DNA from: Amycolatopsis alba DSM 44262 | GTDB lineage: Bacteria > Actinomycetota > Actinomycetes > Mycobacteriales > Pseudonocardiaceae | NCBI RefSeq assembly: GCF_000384215.1 | Contig: NZ_KB913032.1 | Coordinates: 6,220,588 to 6,284,587 of the forward strand | Length of the DNA stretch: 64,000 bases | Reading direction: 5' to 3' | Part shown: positions 50,245 to 59,056 of the stretch, in pieces | Numbering within the stretch: position 1 is the stretch's first letter | Layout: every line of letters starts with the position of its first letter | Made by a program: the position numbers and the translations under genes | The notes under the pieces: model-generated | The model's database searches: none | What the model was told of the DNA's origin: nothing | The model's input: the letters and a program-made list of their open reading frames with translations, nothing else

Positions 50245-51459
50245 TCACAACCATTCGTAGTGACGGTGATAGTGATCCACCTTGCCGAGTGCCAGCGTCG
50301 GCGGACGATCAGGGATACCGCCGAGGAAGTCCTGCCATCGCAGGAGGTCGATCTGACGGTCGGGCTTGGGAACGAGGCATTCATGCGTCTCGTCGAGCAG
50401 CCGGGAGTACAAGGAAAAGTCGATTTCCTGTCGATCGCGCAGTCTGTCGGCGATGCGCATACGGCCCACCGTCGTCCGGGCACTTGCCTGAACGCGTCCG
50501 CTGAAGAACTCCGAGGAGCAGCCCGAACCGTACGAGTACAGCCCGATCGGGCTGTCGTCGACCTCCGGTGCGGTGTCGATGACACTGCACAGGGCGAGAT
50601 AGAGCGATCCGGAGCTCAGATTGCCGACGAGGCGTGGGTAGGTCAGGGACGGGAGAAGACGGCGCTCGAAATCATCGACGATCGTCAGGCCTGGCGCGAA
50701 CTTCCGAGCCATGCGGCGGTGGGCCGCCTTGACCATGCCCGCGAACGGGGTGTGGAACGCCAGATGCTCGAAGGATGCCGAGAAGTCGGTGCCGGGAACA
50801 CGATGTGCGTAGTGCTTGAAGCTTTCCTCGAGGCATTCCAGGTAACTCAGCAGCGATCGGTCCGCGTCCCAAAGATCCAGTGTCGGCGTCGGCCGGGAGG
50901 TGTCCATGATGTCGAAGCCGCAAAGTCCGGCGGCGCCTGGATCCAAGGTCATGACCGACGGACGGTCGCTGACCAGGATCGCCGCCGCGCCGTGACCGGT
51001 TGCGGGCTCGGCATACCCGTTGCCGGCGTCAAGCACCGTGATGTCGGTGGCGATGATCAAAGCCTTGGCGCCAGGCGGAAGAAAGCCGGCCGCGAGCTGC
51101 ACCATGGCGGTGGCGCCATAGCAGGCCTGTTTGACCTCGAGAAGCCTGCAGTTACGTGAAAGTCCGAGCTGGCCGTGAACATAGGAGGCAATCGACTTGC
51201 TGTAGTCCAGTCCGGATTCCGTCGACGTGACGAGCAGTTCGATCCTGTCCCGTTCCTCCTGGCTGAGCGTGTCCAAGAGAGGCTTCGCCGCGTTGACGGC
51301 GTTGGTGACCGGATCTTCGAAGGGGAGCTGGACCGAGCGCTCCGTCATCATGATGTTGCCGAGACGTGAGAGATCGAGGCCTCTGCCCTCGAAGAGAGCG
51401 CGGACAGGGATCCGGGCGAGTCCGCAGTAGACGTTGATGGCCTCGATGCCGGTGCTCAT
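50245..51459 (-). CDS. HMG-CoA synthase-like enzyme (HCS) for beta-branching
   Basis: 404 residues. The three catalytic residues of HMG-CoA synthases are present: Glu81 (STESGLDYSK), Cys113 (KQACYGATAM) and His236 (AFHTPFAG). In secondary metabolism such enzymes (LnmM, CurD, TaC type) add the carbanion of an acetyl- or propionyl-ACP to the beta-keto group of another carrier-bound chain. The neighbouring ACP, LnmK-like and ECH genes show it belongs to such a set. The start overlaps the ACP stop by ATGA. Confidence 0.94.
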   Translation of the reverse strand: MSTGIEAINVYCGLARIPVRALFEGRGLDLSRLGNIMMTERSVQLPFEDPVTNAVNAAKPLLDTLSQEERDRIELLVTSTESGLDYSKSIASYVHGQLGLSRNCRLLEVKQACYGATAMVQLAAGFLPPGAKALIIATDITVLDAGNGYAEPATGHGAAAILVSDRPSVMTLDPGAAGLCGFDIMDTSRPTPTLDLWDADRSLLSYLECLEESFKHYAHRVPGTDFSASFEHLAFHTPFAGMVKAAHRRMARKFAPGLTIVDDFERRLLPSLTYPRLVGNLSSGSLYLALCSVIDTAPEVDDSPIGLYSYGSGCSSEFFSGRVQASARTTVGRMRIADRLRDRQEIDFSLYSRLLDETHECLVPKPDRQIDLLRWQDFLGGIPDRPPTLALGKVDHYHRHYEWL

Positions 51460-51701
51460 GCGGACCTCACCAGATAGTCGACAAGCTCTCGGATGTCACG
51501 GAGTGATCCGAAGTTCGAGAGAGGCAGATCGATGCCGAGCAGGTCGGTCACCTGGACGATGATCTCGACCCTGTCGACCGAATCCGCGCCGAGGTCCCTC
51601 AAATGCTTGTCGGGGTGGATCTGTTCCGGGCCGGTTCCGGGCAGGATATCGGCAATCACCTTGTGCAGCGTGTGTGTCACTTCCTGTTCGGTCTGGGTCA
51701 T
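51456..51701 (-). CDS. Donor-type acyl carrier protein of the beta-branching set
   Basis: 81 residues; Ser41 in DLGADSVDRVEIIVQVTDLL. The motif ADSVDRVE is typical of donor ACPs in HMG-synthase cassettes. It lies between the LnmK-like gene (7 nt) and the HMG-synthase-like gene (overlap), as LnmL does between its partners, so it probably carries the acyl nucleophile. Confidence 0.92.
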   Translation of the reverse strand: MTQTEQEVTHTLHKVIADILPGTGPEQIHPDKHLRDLGADSVDRVEIIVQVTDLLGIDLPLSNFGSLRDIRELVDYLVRSA

Positions 51702-51708
51702 GACCGAT

Positions 51709-52653
51709 CTACTCCTCGGTGAGCATGCGGATACTCGCGACCGCGAGCAGTCGATTTTCGGCCTGATGCCGGATCACCACTTCGGCGACATGGTCGTGCG
51801 GGTCGGTCCGGGACTGACGGAGCCGCACGACGATGTCGAGGGTCGACTCCAGGTCGGCGTTGCCGAAGTAGCAAAGCCGGTGATCCAGTAGCCGGCGTCC
51901 GATGAAGTCACGTTCGCGGCGGCCCAGGTGAAGCCACAGCCGGAGCAACGCGGTATCGATGATCGAGAAGAACGACGCGAAGTAGACTAGTCCGACGCCG
52001 TTGATGTCCCGATTTCCGTCTACGCGATAGGTGGTCGTGTAGTCCCCGAAAACCGGTATGTAGCCACTGGTTTCCGGGAACCTTTCCTTCTTGCGCACGG
52101 ATTGACAGATGGCTCGCGGCGAGTGGTCACCCGGAATTCGGGGGAGATGGTCGTGCCGGAAATCCGTCGGCGCGGATCTGACGAGGTCGGCGTTGCTGCC
52201 CGTGCGGCTGCGAGAGATCCAGCGGTTGAAGTTCTCCACGTAGAGGCACTTCGGGGAGCGGCGTTCGTAGAACTCGGCCGGGTCCAGCGTTCTCGGTGGT
52301 GTGTCACCGGCGAATTCGACTCTGTGCAGGGTCAGCACCGACTCGCTGCCGCAATCGAAGACCTGTGAAGTGACGCGTAGTTCGTCTCCGATGGTGAACA
52401 GGTACGGATCGATCAGGTCGCTGCCGACGGTCCGGAAATAGGTGAACGCGAGGTAGGTGGGATCGTCGAACGAGTTGCGTGCGCGGAAGACGTTGGTCTC
52501 GCACGCTGACGTGACTGCCTCCCAGGTCCAATCGCCAAGCTGCCCGAAGAACAGTGAATTGTGCCCACACATCGTCGGGGTCAAGGTCACCTCGCGCACC
52601 AGGGCACCCGCGGCCACCTGGGCGATTTCGGGCTTGACGAGCGCGGGGATCAC
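51709..52653 (-). CDS. LnmK-like bifunctional acyltransferase/decarboxylase
   Basis: 314 residues resembling LnmK of leinamycin biosynthesis, a double-hotdog protein. Characteristic parts are TPTMCGHNSLFFGQLGDWTW, VFDCGSESVLTLHRVEF, CLYVENFNRWISRSR and a second hotdog (LVYFASFFSIIDTALLRLWL). LnmK takes methylmalonyl-CoA, loads it on an ACP and decarboxylates it to propionyl-ACP for beta-branching. Its presence suggests an ethyl or related branch here rather than methyl (inference). It replaces the decarboxylating ketosynthase of other cassettes. Overlaps the upstream ACP by ATGA. Confidence 0.85.
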   Translation of the reverse strand: MIPALVKPEIAQVAAGALVREVTLTPTMCGHNSLFFGQLGDWTWEAVTSACETNVFRARNSFDDPTYLAFTYFRTVGSDLIDPYLFTIGDELRVTSQVFDCGSESVLTLHRVEFAGDTPPRTLDPAEFYERRSPKCLYVENFNRWISRSRTGSNADLVRSAPTDFRHDHLPRIPGDHSPRAICQSVRKKERFPETSGYIPVFGDYTTTYRVDGNRDINGVGLVYFASFFSIIDTALLRLWLHLGRRERDFIGRRLLDHRLCYFGNADLESTLDIVVRLRQSRTDPHDHVAEVVIRHQAENRLLAVASIRMLTEE

Positions 52654-52922
52654 CGCAGAGCCGTCCTGCTGTCGGCAAGCTTCTCCGCGACGAACTCGGC
52701 AAGCTTCTCGAGGGTGGTCGAATCGTGCACTACCTCGGCTCGCTCCTGAAGCCCGTATTTGTTGTTGATGTTGTCCATCAACTCGACACTGGTCACCGAG
52801 TCGATCCCGATCTCGGAGAACGCGTCTTCGGCTCCGAATTCATTGGGCTCGCAGTACAGGAGCTCGGCGATGTATCCGCGCAGGGTTTCCCGTATGGAGG
52901 TCAGGTCGGCATCGTTGGTCAT
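52650..52922 (-). CDS. Second acyl carrier protein of the beta-branching operon
   Basis: 90 residues; Ser42 in EIGIDSVTSVELMDNINNKY. First gene of the minus-strand operon, with GGAGGG before ATG 52922. It differs from the donor-type ACP at 51456 and may be the acceptor carrier holding the beta-keto chain, or a carrier loaded from one of the A-T-R proteins. Confidence 0.92.
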   Translation of the reverse strand: MTNDADLTSIRETLRGYIAELLYCEPNEFGAEDAFSEIGIDSVTSVELMDNINNKYGLQERAEVVHDSTTLEKLAEFVAEKLADSRTALR

Positions 52923-53217
52923 TGTGGCCCTCCAGATTTTTGGGCGATGGGGCGTTCGGTTCTCGTTCCGGCGCGCGCCATGCTTAAAGGCAAGCGCAAT
53001 TGGCGCTACGGGACAAGCGCGTGTCCCGTCGGGCGGAACGGGACGTCGCGCTCACGAGGGCGCGGCCCAGGCAGTCCCACGCTCAGGCAGTCCCGGAGAA
53101 CTGCTCCGTCGAGCGCGACACGGCTGCGAGCTCTACGCTCGGCACAACACTTCTACACAGTGCAGATTTTTCGTACGGTGGAGGAAGTTCATGACAAGGG
53201 GTGCGGGTCGTGGTCAG
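52923..53217. other. Promoter region of the beta-branching operon
   Basis: About 295 nt without a supported gene. It holds the promoter of the leftward ACP/LnmK-like/HCS operon, and on the other side the end of the catabolic operon. No clear terminator stem was found by eye. Confidence 0.45.
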
Positions 53218-53349
53218 TCACCGCGGCAATGCGGCCGGGGCTGGAGAAAGACGACGGAACAGGTGTAGGCCGTAGGTGGGACTGCCGCTGTTCTCCAGCT
53301 CGACATCCGGGTCAGACGCTGCGGAGACCGACGGCAGGGCGCGGCTCAT
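53218..53349 (-). CDS. 43-residue ORF coupled to maleylacetate reductase
   Basis: The ATG (53347-53349) overlaps the reductase stop (ATGA), the same coupling used through the rest of this operon. The peptide MSRALPSVSAASDPDVELEN continues SGSPTYGLHLFRRL and ends in a Pro/Ala-rich tail. It has no recognisable family. It could be a real small protein, a relic, or chance. Confidence 0.35.
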   Translation of the reverse strand: MSRALPSVSAASDPDVELENSGSPTYGLHLFRRLSPAPAALPR

Positions 53350-54392
53350 AACGCTTCCGCCAGGAGTTGTTCCAGCTCGGCTCGCCCCACAGGGCGGGGG
53401 TTGGCGTACGGGCCGGTCAGTACCTCGTCGATCACCGCGCGCAGATCGGATTCGCGAACCCCGAGTTCGGACAGCCGGAGCGGAGCGCCGAGTCCGCGCG
53501 CCAACGACTTCAGCGCCGCTACCGGGTCGTCGTCGTGCAGGGCGCGGGCCAGCGCGGCTCGTGCCCTGGGTACCGCGGGCAGGTTGAAGGCGGCGACGTG
53601 GGGGAGGACGATCGAGTGGGTTTCGGCGTGCGGCAGGTCGAGTTTCCCGCCGAGTACGTGACAGAGTTTGTGATGCAGGCCCATGGCGGTCGCGCCCAGG
53701 CACGCGCCGCACAGCCAGGCACCCCGCAGCGCGGCGGTCCGGGCGGTCGGATCCGAGGGATGCTTCCCGATCGCGGGCAACGCGGCGGCCAGGTCCCGCA
53801 CTCCCTGTTCGGCCATCGCCGTGATGACCGGAGAACCGTCCGGGGCGTAGAGCGCCTCGACGGCGTGAGCCACCGCGTTGAGACCGCTGGTGGCCGAGAT
53901 CGCGACCGGCAGCGACAGGGTCAGTTCGGGGTCGTAGACGACAGTGCGGGGAAGGACGCTCCGATCCCGGCCGGTCTGTTTACGCGCGTTGTCGGTGATC
54001 CCCCAGATCGGGGTCATCTCCGAACCCGCGTAGGTGGTCGGCACCGCGAGGACCGGCAGTCCCAGCCGCAGTGCGAGTGCCTTGCCCAGGCCGATGGTCG
54101 ATCCGCCGCCGATCGCCACACAGCCGTCGGCGCCGAGTTTCTCCGCCGACCCCTCGGCGGCGATAACGGTCTCCCGCGGCACATGCATGCGGGCGCGGTC
54201 GAAAACGCCCACCGCCGTGTCGCCCAGCAGGTCCGAGGCTCGTTCGGCGAGTTCCCGTTGGTCCGGCGTGGACAGCACGAGCACCCGCCGGAGCGTCAGT
54301 CGACGGGCTTCCTCGGGTAGGTGCCCGATGCTGCCGGCGCCGAAGACGACACGCATCGGAAGGGCTTCGTACACAAAGGAATCGAGGGTCAT
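53346..54392 (-). CDS. Maleylacetate reductase (iron-type alcohol dehydrogenase family)
   Basis: 348 residues. Family features are VVFGAGSIGHL, CVAIGGGSTIGLGKALAL, LAVPTTYAGSEMTPIWG, SGLNAVAHAVEALYA and the metal-site histidines in LHHKLCHVLGG and LPHAETHSIVLPHV. Maleylacetate reductases turn maleylacetate to 3-oxoadipate using NAD(P)H. Coupling by ATGA to the intradiol dioxygenase gene supports a hydroxyquinol pathway. Confidence 0.93.
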   Translation of the reverse strand: MTLDSFVYEALPMRVVFGAGSIGHLPEEARRLTLRRVLVLSTPDQRELAERASDLLGDTAVGVFDRARMHVPRETVIAAEGSAEKLGADGCVAIGGGSTIGLGKALALRLGLPVLAVPTTYAGSEMTPIWGITDNARKQTGRDRSVLPRTVVYDPELTLSLPVAISATSGLNAVAHAVEALYAPDGSPVITAMAEQGVRDLAAALPAIGKHPSDPTARTAALRGAWLCGACLGATAMGLHHKLCHVLGGKLDLPHAETHSIVLPHVAAFNLPAVPRARAALARALHDDDPVAALKSLARGLGAPLRLSELGVRESDLRAVIDEVLTGPYANPRPVGRAELEQLLAEAL

Positions 54393-55255
54393 TCCGGCGC
54401 CTCCTCCGGTGCCAGGCGGATGTCGAAGTGCGCGCGCCTGAAGGGAATTTCGACGCCGTAGTCGTCTGCCTCGGCCTGGTCACGTGATTCCGGGAAGTCC
54501 ACGACGAGACTTTCCTTCACGGCGAAGACGGCGTCGCTGTCTATGTACGGGCTGTCGGCGACGAACATGTGGGTCGTCAAGGTCTTGTATCCGGGGGTTT
54601 CCGCGATCACGTGGATGTGAGCGGGCCGGTAGGGATGACGCCGGGACGCGGCGAGCAGTTCCCCGACCGGACCGTCGGTCGGGATCGGGTAATGGCTCGG
54701 CACCACGGTACGGAACCAGAACCGGCCGTTCTCGTCGGTGCGGAACAGGCCGCGCCCATTGCCTCGTGGCTGCGTCTCCGGTCGCTGGACGTCGTAGAAG
54801 CCGTTCTCGTCGCATTGCCAGATGTCGACGGTGGCACCACCGAGAACCACTCCGTCGGCACCGGTGACTGTTCCGGTGACGACGCAAGGGGTTCCCGTCC
54901 CGAGCTGGTCGATGGACTCGCCGAGTTCGCGTTCCGGTGACTCGACCATGTGGAACGGGCCGAGCACGGTTCCTTCGGTGCCGTGCGCGTCGCCGTTGAT
55001 CGTCTCCACCAGTGTGGAGATCCCCAGCACGTCGGACAGCAGCACGAACTCCTGACGGGTGTCGTCGCTCTTGTGGCCGACCGCGGTCAGGAAGCCGATG
55101 GCCTGCTCCCACTCGTCGTGGGTGGGCCGCAGCTCGCGCACGGCGGCATGGGCGTGGCGGGCCAGCGTGGTCAGGATCTGTTTCGTCCGCGGATCGGGCG
55201 TGTTCCGGAAGCTGTCCATGACCGCTTCGAGGGTGGTGTGTTCGTCGAAGTCCAT
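54389..55255 (-). CDS. Intradiol ring-cleavage dioxygenase, probable hydroxyquinol 1,2-dioxygenase
   Basis: 288 residues from ATG 55255. An N-terminal helical dimerisation part (EWEQAIGFLTAVGHKSDDTR) is followed by the beta-sandwich with Fe(III) ligands Tyr (ENGFYDVQ), Tyr (PSHYPIPTDGP) and two His (RPAHIHVI). The substrate is chosen from context: maleylacetate reductase follows directly, which fits 1,2,4-trihydroxybenzene cleavage to maleylacetate rather than catechol cleavage. Confidence 0.92.
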   Translation of the reverse strand: MDFDEHTTLEAVMDSFRNTPDPRTKQILTTLARHAHAAVRELRPTHDEWEQAIGFLTAVGHKSDDTRQEFVLLSDVLGISTLVETINGDAHGTEGTVLGPFHMVESPERELGESIDQLGTGTPCVVTGTVTGADGVVLGGATVDIWQCDENGFYDVQRPETQPRGNGRGLFRTDENGRFWFRTVVPSHYPIPTDGPVGELLAASRRHPYRPAHIHVIAETPGYKTLTTHMFVADSPYIDSDAVFAVKESLVVDFPESRDQAEADDYGVEIPFRRAHFDIRLAPEEAPE

Positions 55256-55265
55256 GTCGGCCCTC

Positions 55266-56327
55266 TCAGTCTCGCCGCGCGAGCCGGTCCGCGAACCAGT
55301 CCGCGACGTAAGCGGTTCGTTCGGTGGCGTGGTTGTAGATGGTGTGCTCTCCGTCGTCCCAGATCCGCAGCGTGGTGTCATCGTGCGTCGCGGCGTCCAG
55401 GAACGGTTTCTGGTCGGCCTCGGCGACGATGGGATCCCGCCCGCCGTGCAGCACCAGAACCGGGCAGTCGATGCGATCCTCGGGTTTCAAGGCGATGCGG
55501 TCGAAGTTTCGCCGGATCGCGTCCGTGTCGGTGGTGCCGAGCATCGCCGCCGCTTGCTCGGCGTAGGTGCGGAAATCGAGGAGCCGCGGGCGGGCGGGCC
55601 CGCCGTTGACGCATACCGCGGCCACCCGGCGGTCGGAGGCGGCCGTCGTGCCGGCGAACAGTCCGCCGTTGCTGTTCCCCCACAGTCCGACGGGCCCGAG
55701 ACCACCTCGCGCGAGGACGTGGTCGACGAAGGCGCTGTAGGCCGCCCGTACGTCCACGTCCAGCAGCACTCCGCCTTCGAGCCTGGACTCGCCCTGTCCG
55801 GGCCCCTCGGCGAGCAGCGCCGCCAGGCCTCGTCGGTTCAGTGCCTCGGCTTGCCGGACGTAAGCCGGGCCCCACCCGCTCTGGCCGCCGAAGACCACGA
55901 CGGTCCCGGTCACCGGGCTGGGTGGGCGGATCAGCCAGCCGAACAGTCGCCCGCCCGCGAACGGGATGCCGACGTGCTCCCATCGCGGATTCCGCGATGC
56001 CCCGGCCGCCTCGAACGCGTCGGTGAGCCGGGTGTAGAGCTCGCGTTTACGTGGCCCGTCGAAGTTGTAGGCCATCTGCGCGAACAGGTAGCAGGCCGTG
56101 GCCGCGAGATACGCCTCCTCGGCGGTGACGACTCGACCAGCCTCCGCGGCGGCCCTGGCGCGAGCGCGCTGCCGGTCGCCGAGCTCCTCGGCCGCGACGT
56201 CCCACGCGATCCCCGCTCCGGTGAGCGTCTGGAGTTCGAGAATGTCGGCGTAGTCCATCCCGCAGTCCAGCATGCGGGTGGGAGTCATGGCGCGCCACAG
56301 GGTTTCCGCGGGAGCGAGCGCGTTCAT
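55266..56327 (-). CDS. Alpha/beta hydrolase, pseudooxynicotine C-C hydrolase-like
   Basis: 353 residues. A helical N-terminal extension (about 1-110) precedes the core. The oxyanion region reads VVVFGGQSGWGP, the nucleophile elbow GLWGNSNGG, the Asp HGGRDPIV and the His DGEHTIYN. Size and layout match the 2,6-dihydroxypseudooxynicotine hydrolase/FrsA-like group, which cleaves a C-C bond next to a hydroxylated ring. In this operon it may remove an acyl side chain from a dihydroxyaryl ketone (inference). Confidence 0.85.
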   Translation of the reverse strand: MNALAPAETLWRAMTPTRMLDCGMDYADILELQTLTGAGIAWDVAAEELGDRQRARARAAAEAGRVVTAEEAYLAATACYLFAQMAYNFDGPRKRELYTRLTDAFEAAGASRNPRWEHVGIPFAGGRLFGWLIRPPSPVTGTVVVFGGQSGWGPAYVRQAEALNRRGLAALLAEGPGQGESRLEGGVLLDVDVRAAYSAFVDHVLARGGLGPVGLWGNSNGGLFAGTTAASDRRVAAVCVNGGPARPRLLDFRTYAEQAAAMLGTTDTDAIRRNFDRIALKPEDRIDCPVLVLHGGRDPIVAEADQKPFLDAATHDDTTLRIWDDGEHTIYNHATERTAYVADWFADRLARRD

Positions 56328-57919
56328 GCCGGAACCCCGGCCGATGCGGGAGCCCAGTGCAAGCGGTCGCGGAGTTCTCCGATCACCGCGGGCAGCTCAG
56401 CCAGCGGCCCCGCCCAGAAAAGATGGAAATCCGGACGGCCGACGAAAGCCTCCACATCGTGGTCGCGCAGGAAATCGCGGTAGGTACCATCGACGTCCGC
56501 CACCGAGTCCCGCGCGCCGGGAACCAAGGTCGCCATCGTGACACCCAGTCCGGCCAGGAAGTCCAGCTGTTCGCCGGTCAGGGCCTTTCGCGGATCCGTC
56601 GCGCTCACCAGGCTGAACCCGCGGCCGACGACGTCGTCGAACAGCCCCTGGACACCGTCTTTGACCACCACACCCTGAGGTGTCAGGGTGCCCGCCAGTG
56701 GTGACGGCCGTCCGTCCTCGCCATGCCGGACCACGCCCGCCACGATCGCCGGGAACGGCGGAGGTGGGGGCGCCGTGCCGTCACGGAAGGCCTGATCCCG
56801 AGCGGCCGCGGCGGCCGGGTCATGGGTGTTGGCCACCCGGCCCAGCATCGTCGACGTTTCGGTGATCGTCGTGGCGTGCGGGCGCCGTTCGGCCTCGTAG
56901 GTGTCCAGCAAGCCGTCTCCGGCCAGGCCGCGCAGCACGAGATCGAGCTTCCAGCCGAGGGTGATGCCGTCGCGCATGCCGGAGCAGGCTCCCTGGCCCA
57001 GATACGGCGGCGTGGTGTGCGCGGCGTCGCCCGCCAGGAACACGCGCCCGGCCCGCCAGCGTTCGGCGATGCGGGCTTCGAACCCGTAGACCACGTTCCG
57101 CAGGATTTTGACGTCGTCGGGGCCGAGCCCGTGCGTCTCGCGCAGCCACGACCAGGCGTAGCCGGGGTCCTCGAACATCGCGACGTCCTCACCGGGCAGG
57201 ACGGCCAGCTCGAAGCGTTGCCTGCTCTTGCCGATCGGCATGAACATGTGGCCTCGGACCGGATCGCAGAACTGTGTCGTCCGGTCGAACCGTTCCGGCA
57301 GCGGGCGCAGCCGTTCACAGTCGATGTTGAGCCAACTGTCCCGTACGCCGAGGTCGCTGCGCTCGATGCCGAGAGTGGCGCGGACGAAACTGTTCGCCCC
57401 GTCGGCGCCGACGAGGTACTTCGCGGTGACGGTCCGTTCCTCCCCGGCGTGTGCCCACTGGCCGGTGCGTGACTTCGTCCACGGGCGGGCGGTGAGCTCG
57501 ACACCGTCGTCGGACGGATGAACGTTCACCACGGCCCAGCCCTGGTTGACCTCGACGGTGCCCGAGGCCCGGACGTGCTTGTCGATGCTGTCCTCGATGT
57601 CCGGCTGGTACATCGCGATATGCGCCGGGTGACCACTTGACGTGCCTCGCCAGTCGATCTCGAACAGCAGTTCGCCATGACCGTTGAAATAGCGGTAGTT
57701 CTCCAACGGCGACGCGTCCCGCAAGGCGAGTTCGAGGTCGCCGACGGCCTGGATGGTCCGTGCGGTCTCACCGTCGATATGCGTCAACCGCGGCAGCCCG
57801 TACAGCCCCGGCCACCGTTCGAACACCACCACCCGATGTCCCGCCTTGCCAAGGGCAGAGGCCAGAACGAGACCGGTCGGGCCGTACCCGACGACCGCGA
57901 CGTCGTATTCGTGGATCAT
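56324..57919 (-). CDS. FAD-dependent aromatic hydroxylase (MhpA/resorcinol hydroxylase-like)
   Basis: 531 residues from ATG 57919 (GGGAG upstream). FAD motifs are VAVVGYGPTGLVLASALGKA, the DG motif LVGADGANSFVRATLG and GDAAHTTPPYLGQGACSGMRD; a thioredoxin-like C-terminal domain follows. This is the layout of class A phenol hydroxylases such as MhpA. It probably hydroxylates a phenol or resorcinol to give the trihydroxy ring used by the dioxygenase. First gene of the catabolic operon; overlaps the hydrolase by ATGA. Confidence 0.92.
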   Translation of the reverse strand: MIHEYDVAVVGYGPTGLVLASALGKAGHRVVVFERWPGLYGLPRLTHIDGETARTIQAVGDLELALRDASPLENYRYFNGHGELLFEIDWRGTSSGHPAHIAMYQPDIEDSIDKHVRASGTVEVNQGWAVVNVHPSDDGVELTARPWTKSRTGQWAHAGEERTVTAKYLVGADGANSFVRATLGIERSDLGVRDSWLNIDCERLRPLPERFDRTTQFCDPVRGHMFMPIGKSRQRFELAVLPGEDVAMFEDPGYAWSWLRETHGLGPDDVKILRNVVYGFEARIAERWRAGRVFLAGDAAHTTPPYLGQGACSGMRDGITLGWKLDLVLRGLAGDGLLDTYEAERRPHATTITETSTMLGRVANTHDPAAAAARDQAFRDGTAPPPPPFPAIVAGVVRHGEDGRPSPLAGTLTPQGVVVKDGVQGLFDDVVGRGFSLVSATDPRKALTGEQLDFLAGLGVTMATLVPGARDSVADVDGTYRDFLRDHDVEAFVGRPDFHLFWAGPLAELPAVIGELRDRLHWAPASAGVPA

Positions 57920-58051
57920 GTCGCCTACTCCCGCGTCGACCAGGAGCGCCACTGCTCCTGCTGCTGGGAGGCGACGCTAAACGCGGCTTTCCGCCACATC
58001 GATCCTCTTCGCGACAGCCAGAGCCGGTTCGCGACAGGGCTATGCGGGCAG

Positions 58052-59056
58052 TCACAGATCGCGCTGGACCGGGCACTGTCGCAACGTCGTGGCGGGTGCT
58101 TCGCCGTAGCGCTCGCGATAGAAGGCGGCGAAGCGTGGCACGTGCCCGAATCCCCACCGGAAGGCCACTTCCGCCACCGTCACCCCGGTCACCGGATCCG
58201 CGGCCAGCAGGTCCTCCCTGACTCTCGTGAGCCGGATCTGCCGGACGTACTCGTGGGGCGAAACCCCTACGTGGTCACGGAAATGCCGTTGAAGTGACCG
58301 CGGATCGACACCGACTTGCGTCGCGATCCGGCCGACGGAGAGATCGGTCTCGGGGTGCGTTTCGATCAACTCGATCGCCCGCTTCAACGGGGAGGGACGC
58401 GAAGCACGGTCCACTCCGGACTCGAGCTCGCCGGAGTAGTTGTGCGATTGTGCCAGCAGCAGACCGGTCATCAGGAACGACGACCACGGGGTGGCCCCGG
58501 ATACATGACCGGTCAGGCCGATCGCGTCGAGGTCGTCGACGAGCAGCCGTACGGCCCTGGACCACGAGGCGGCCGCGGGCATGCGGAGATCCATGGCCGG
58601 GGTGAACCGGATCGGCGCGACGATCGGCCTGCCCAGCAGCTCCTCGAGGTGCCTGTCCAGTGCGTGCCGTTCCACCCGGACGTGGAGCTGGCGGTACTCC
58701 GAGCTCAGTGACATCCTGGCCCGCATCCGCGGCGAGATGATCCCGGCTGTCCGGAGGTCCACGACCACTTCGTCGGCGCCGCACGTGATCCGGTTGCGGC
58801 CGCCCCACGAAAGGTTGACGTCGTAGTAGTCGACCTGCTCCGTCAGCTCGGCGCCGAGCTCGGCGCCGCGATGCCATCCGTAGACCAACGACAACGGCCC
58901 CAGCGAGGCGACCGCAAGCTCGCTACGGACAGTCGCGCCACGTCCCAGCGGGGTGAGCTGATGCGGGGTCAGATAGCGGGACACGGCAGTGCGGAACCCA
59001 TCGACATCGGCGTTACGCAGCACCGCGTAACGCCCCAGTGTCCCATCACGCGCCAT
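58052..59056 (-). CDS. AraC-family transcriptional regulator
   Basis: 334 residues from ATG 59056. The N-terminal ~200 residues are an AraC-binding-like sensor (as in phenol and xenobiotic operon activators). The C-terminal pair of helix-turn-helices reads LSVGRIATQVGVDPRSLQRH and VAEVAFRWGFGHVPRFAAFY. It lies 132 nt upstream of the FAD hydroxylase on the same strand and is the probable activator of the catabolic operon. Confidence 0.93.
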   Translation of the reverse strand: MARDGTLGRYAVLRNADVDGFRTAVSRYLTPHQLTPLGRGATVRSELAVASLGPLSLVYGWHRGAELGAELTEQVDYYDVNLSWGGRNRITCGADEVVVDLRTAGIISPRMRARMSLSSEYRQLHVRVERHALDRHLEELLGRPIVAPIRFTPAMDLRMPAAASWSRAVRLLVDDLDAIGLTGHVSGATPWSSFLMTGLLLAQSHNYSGELESGVDRASRPSPLKRAIELIETHPETDLSVGRIATQVGVDPRSLQRHFRDHVGVSPHEYVRQIRLTRVREDLLAADPVTGVTVAEVAFRWGFGHVPRFAAFYRERYGEAPATTLRQCPVQRDL

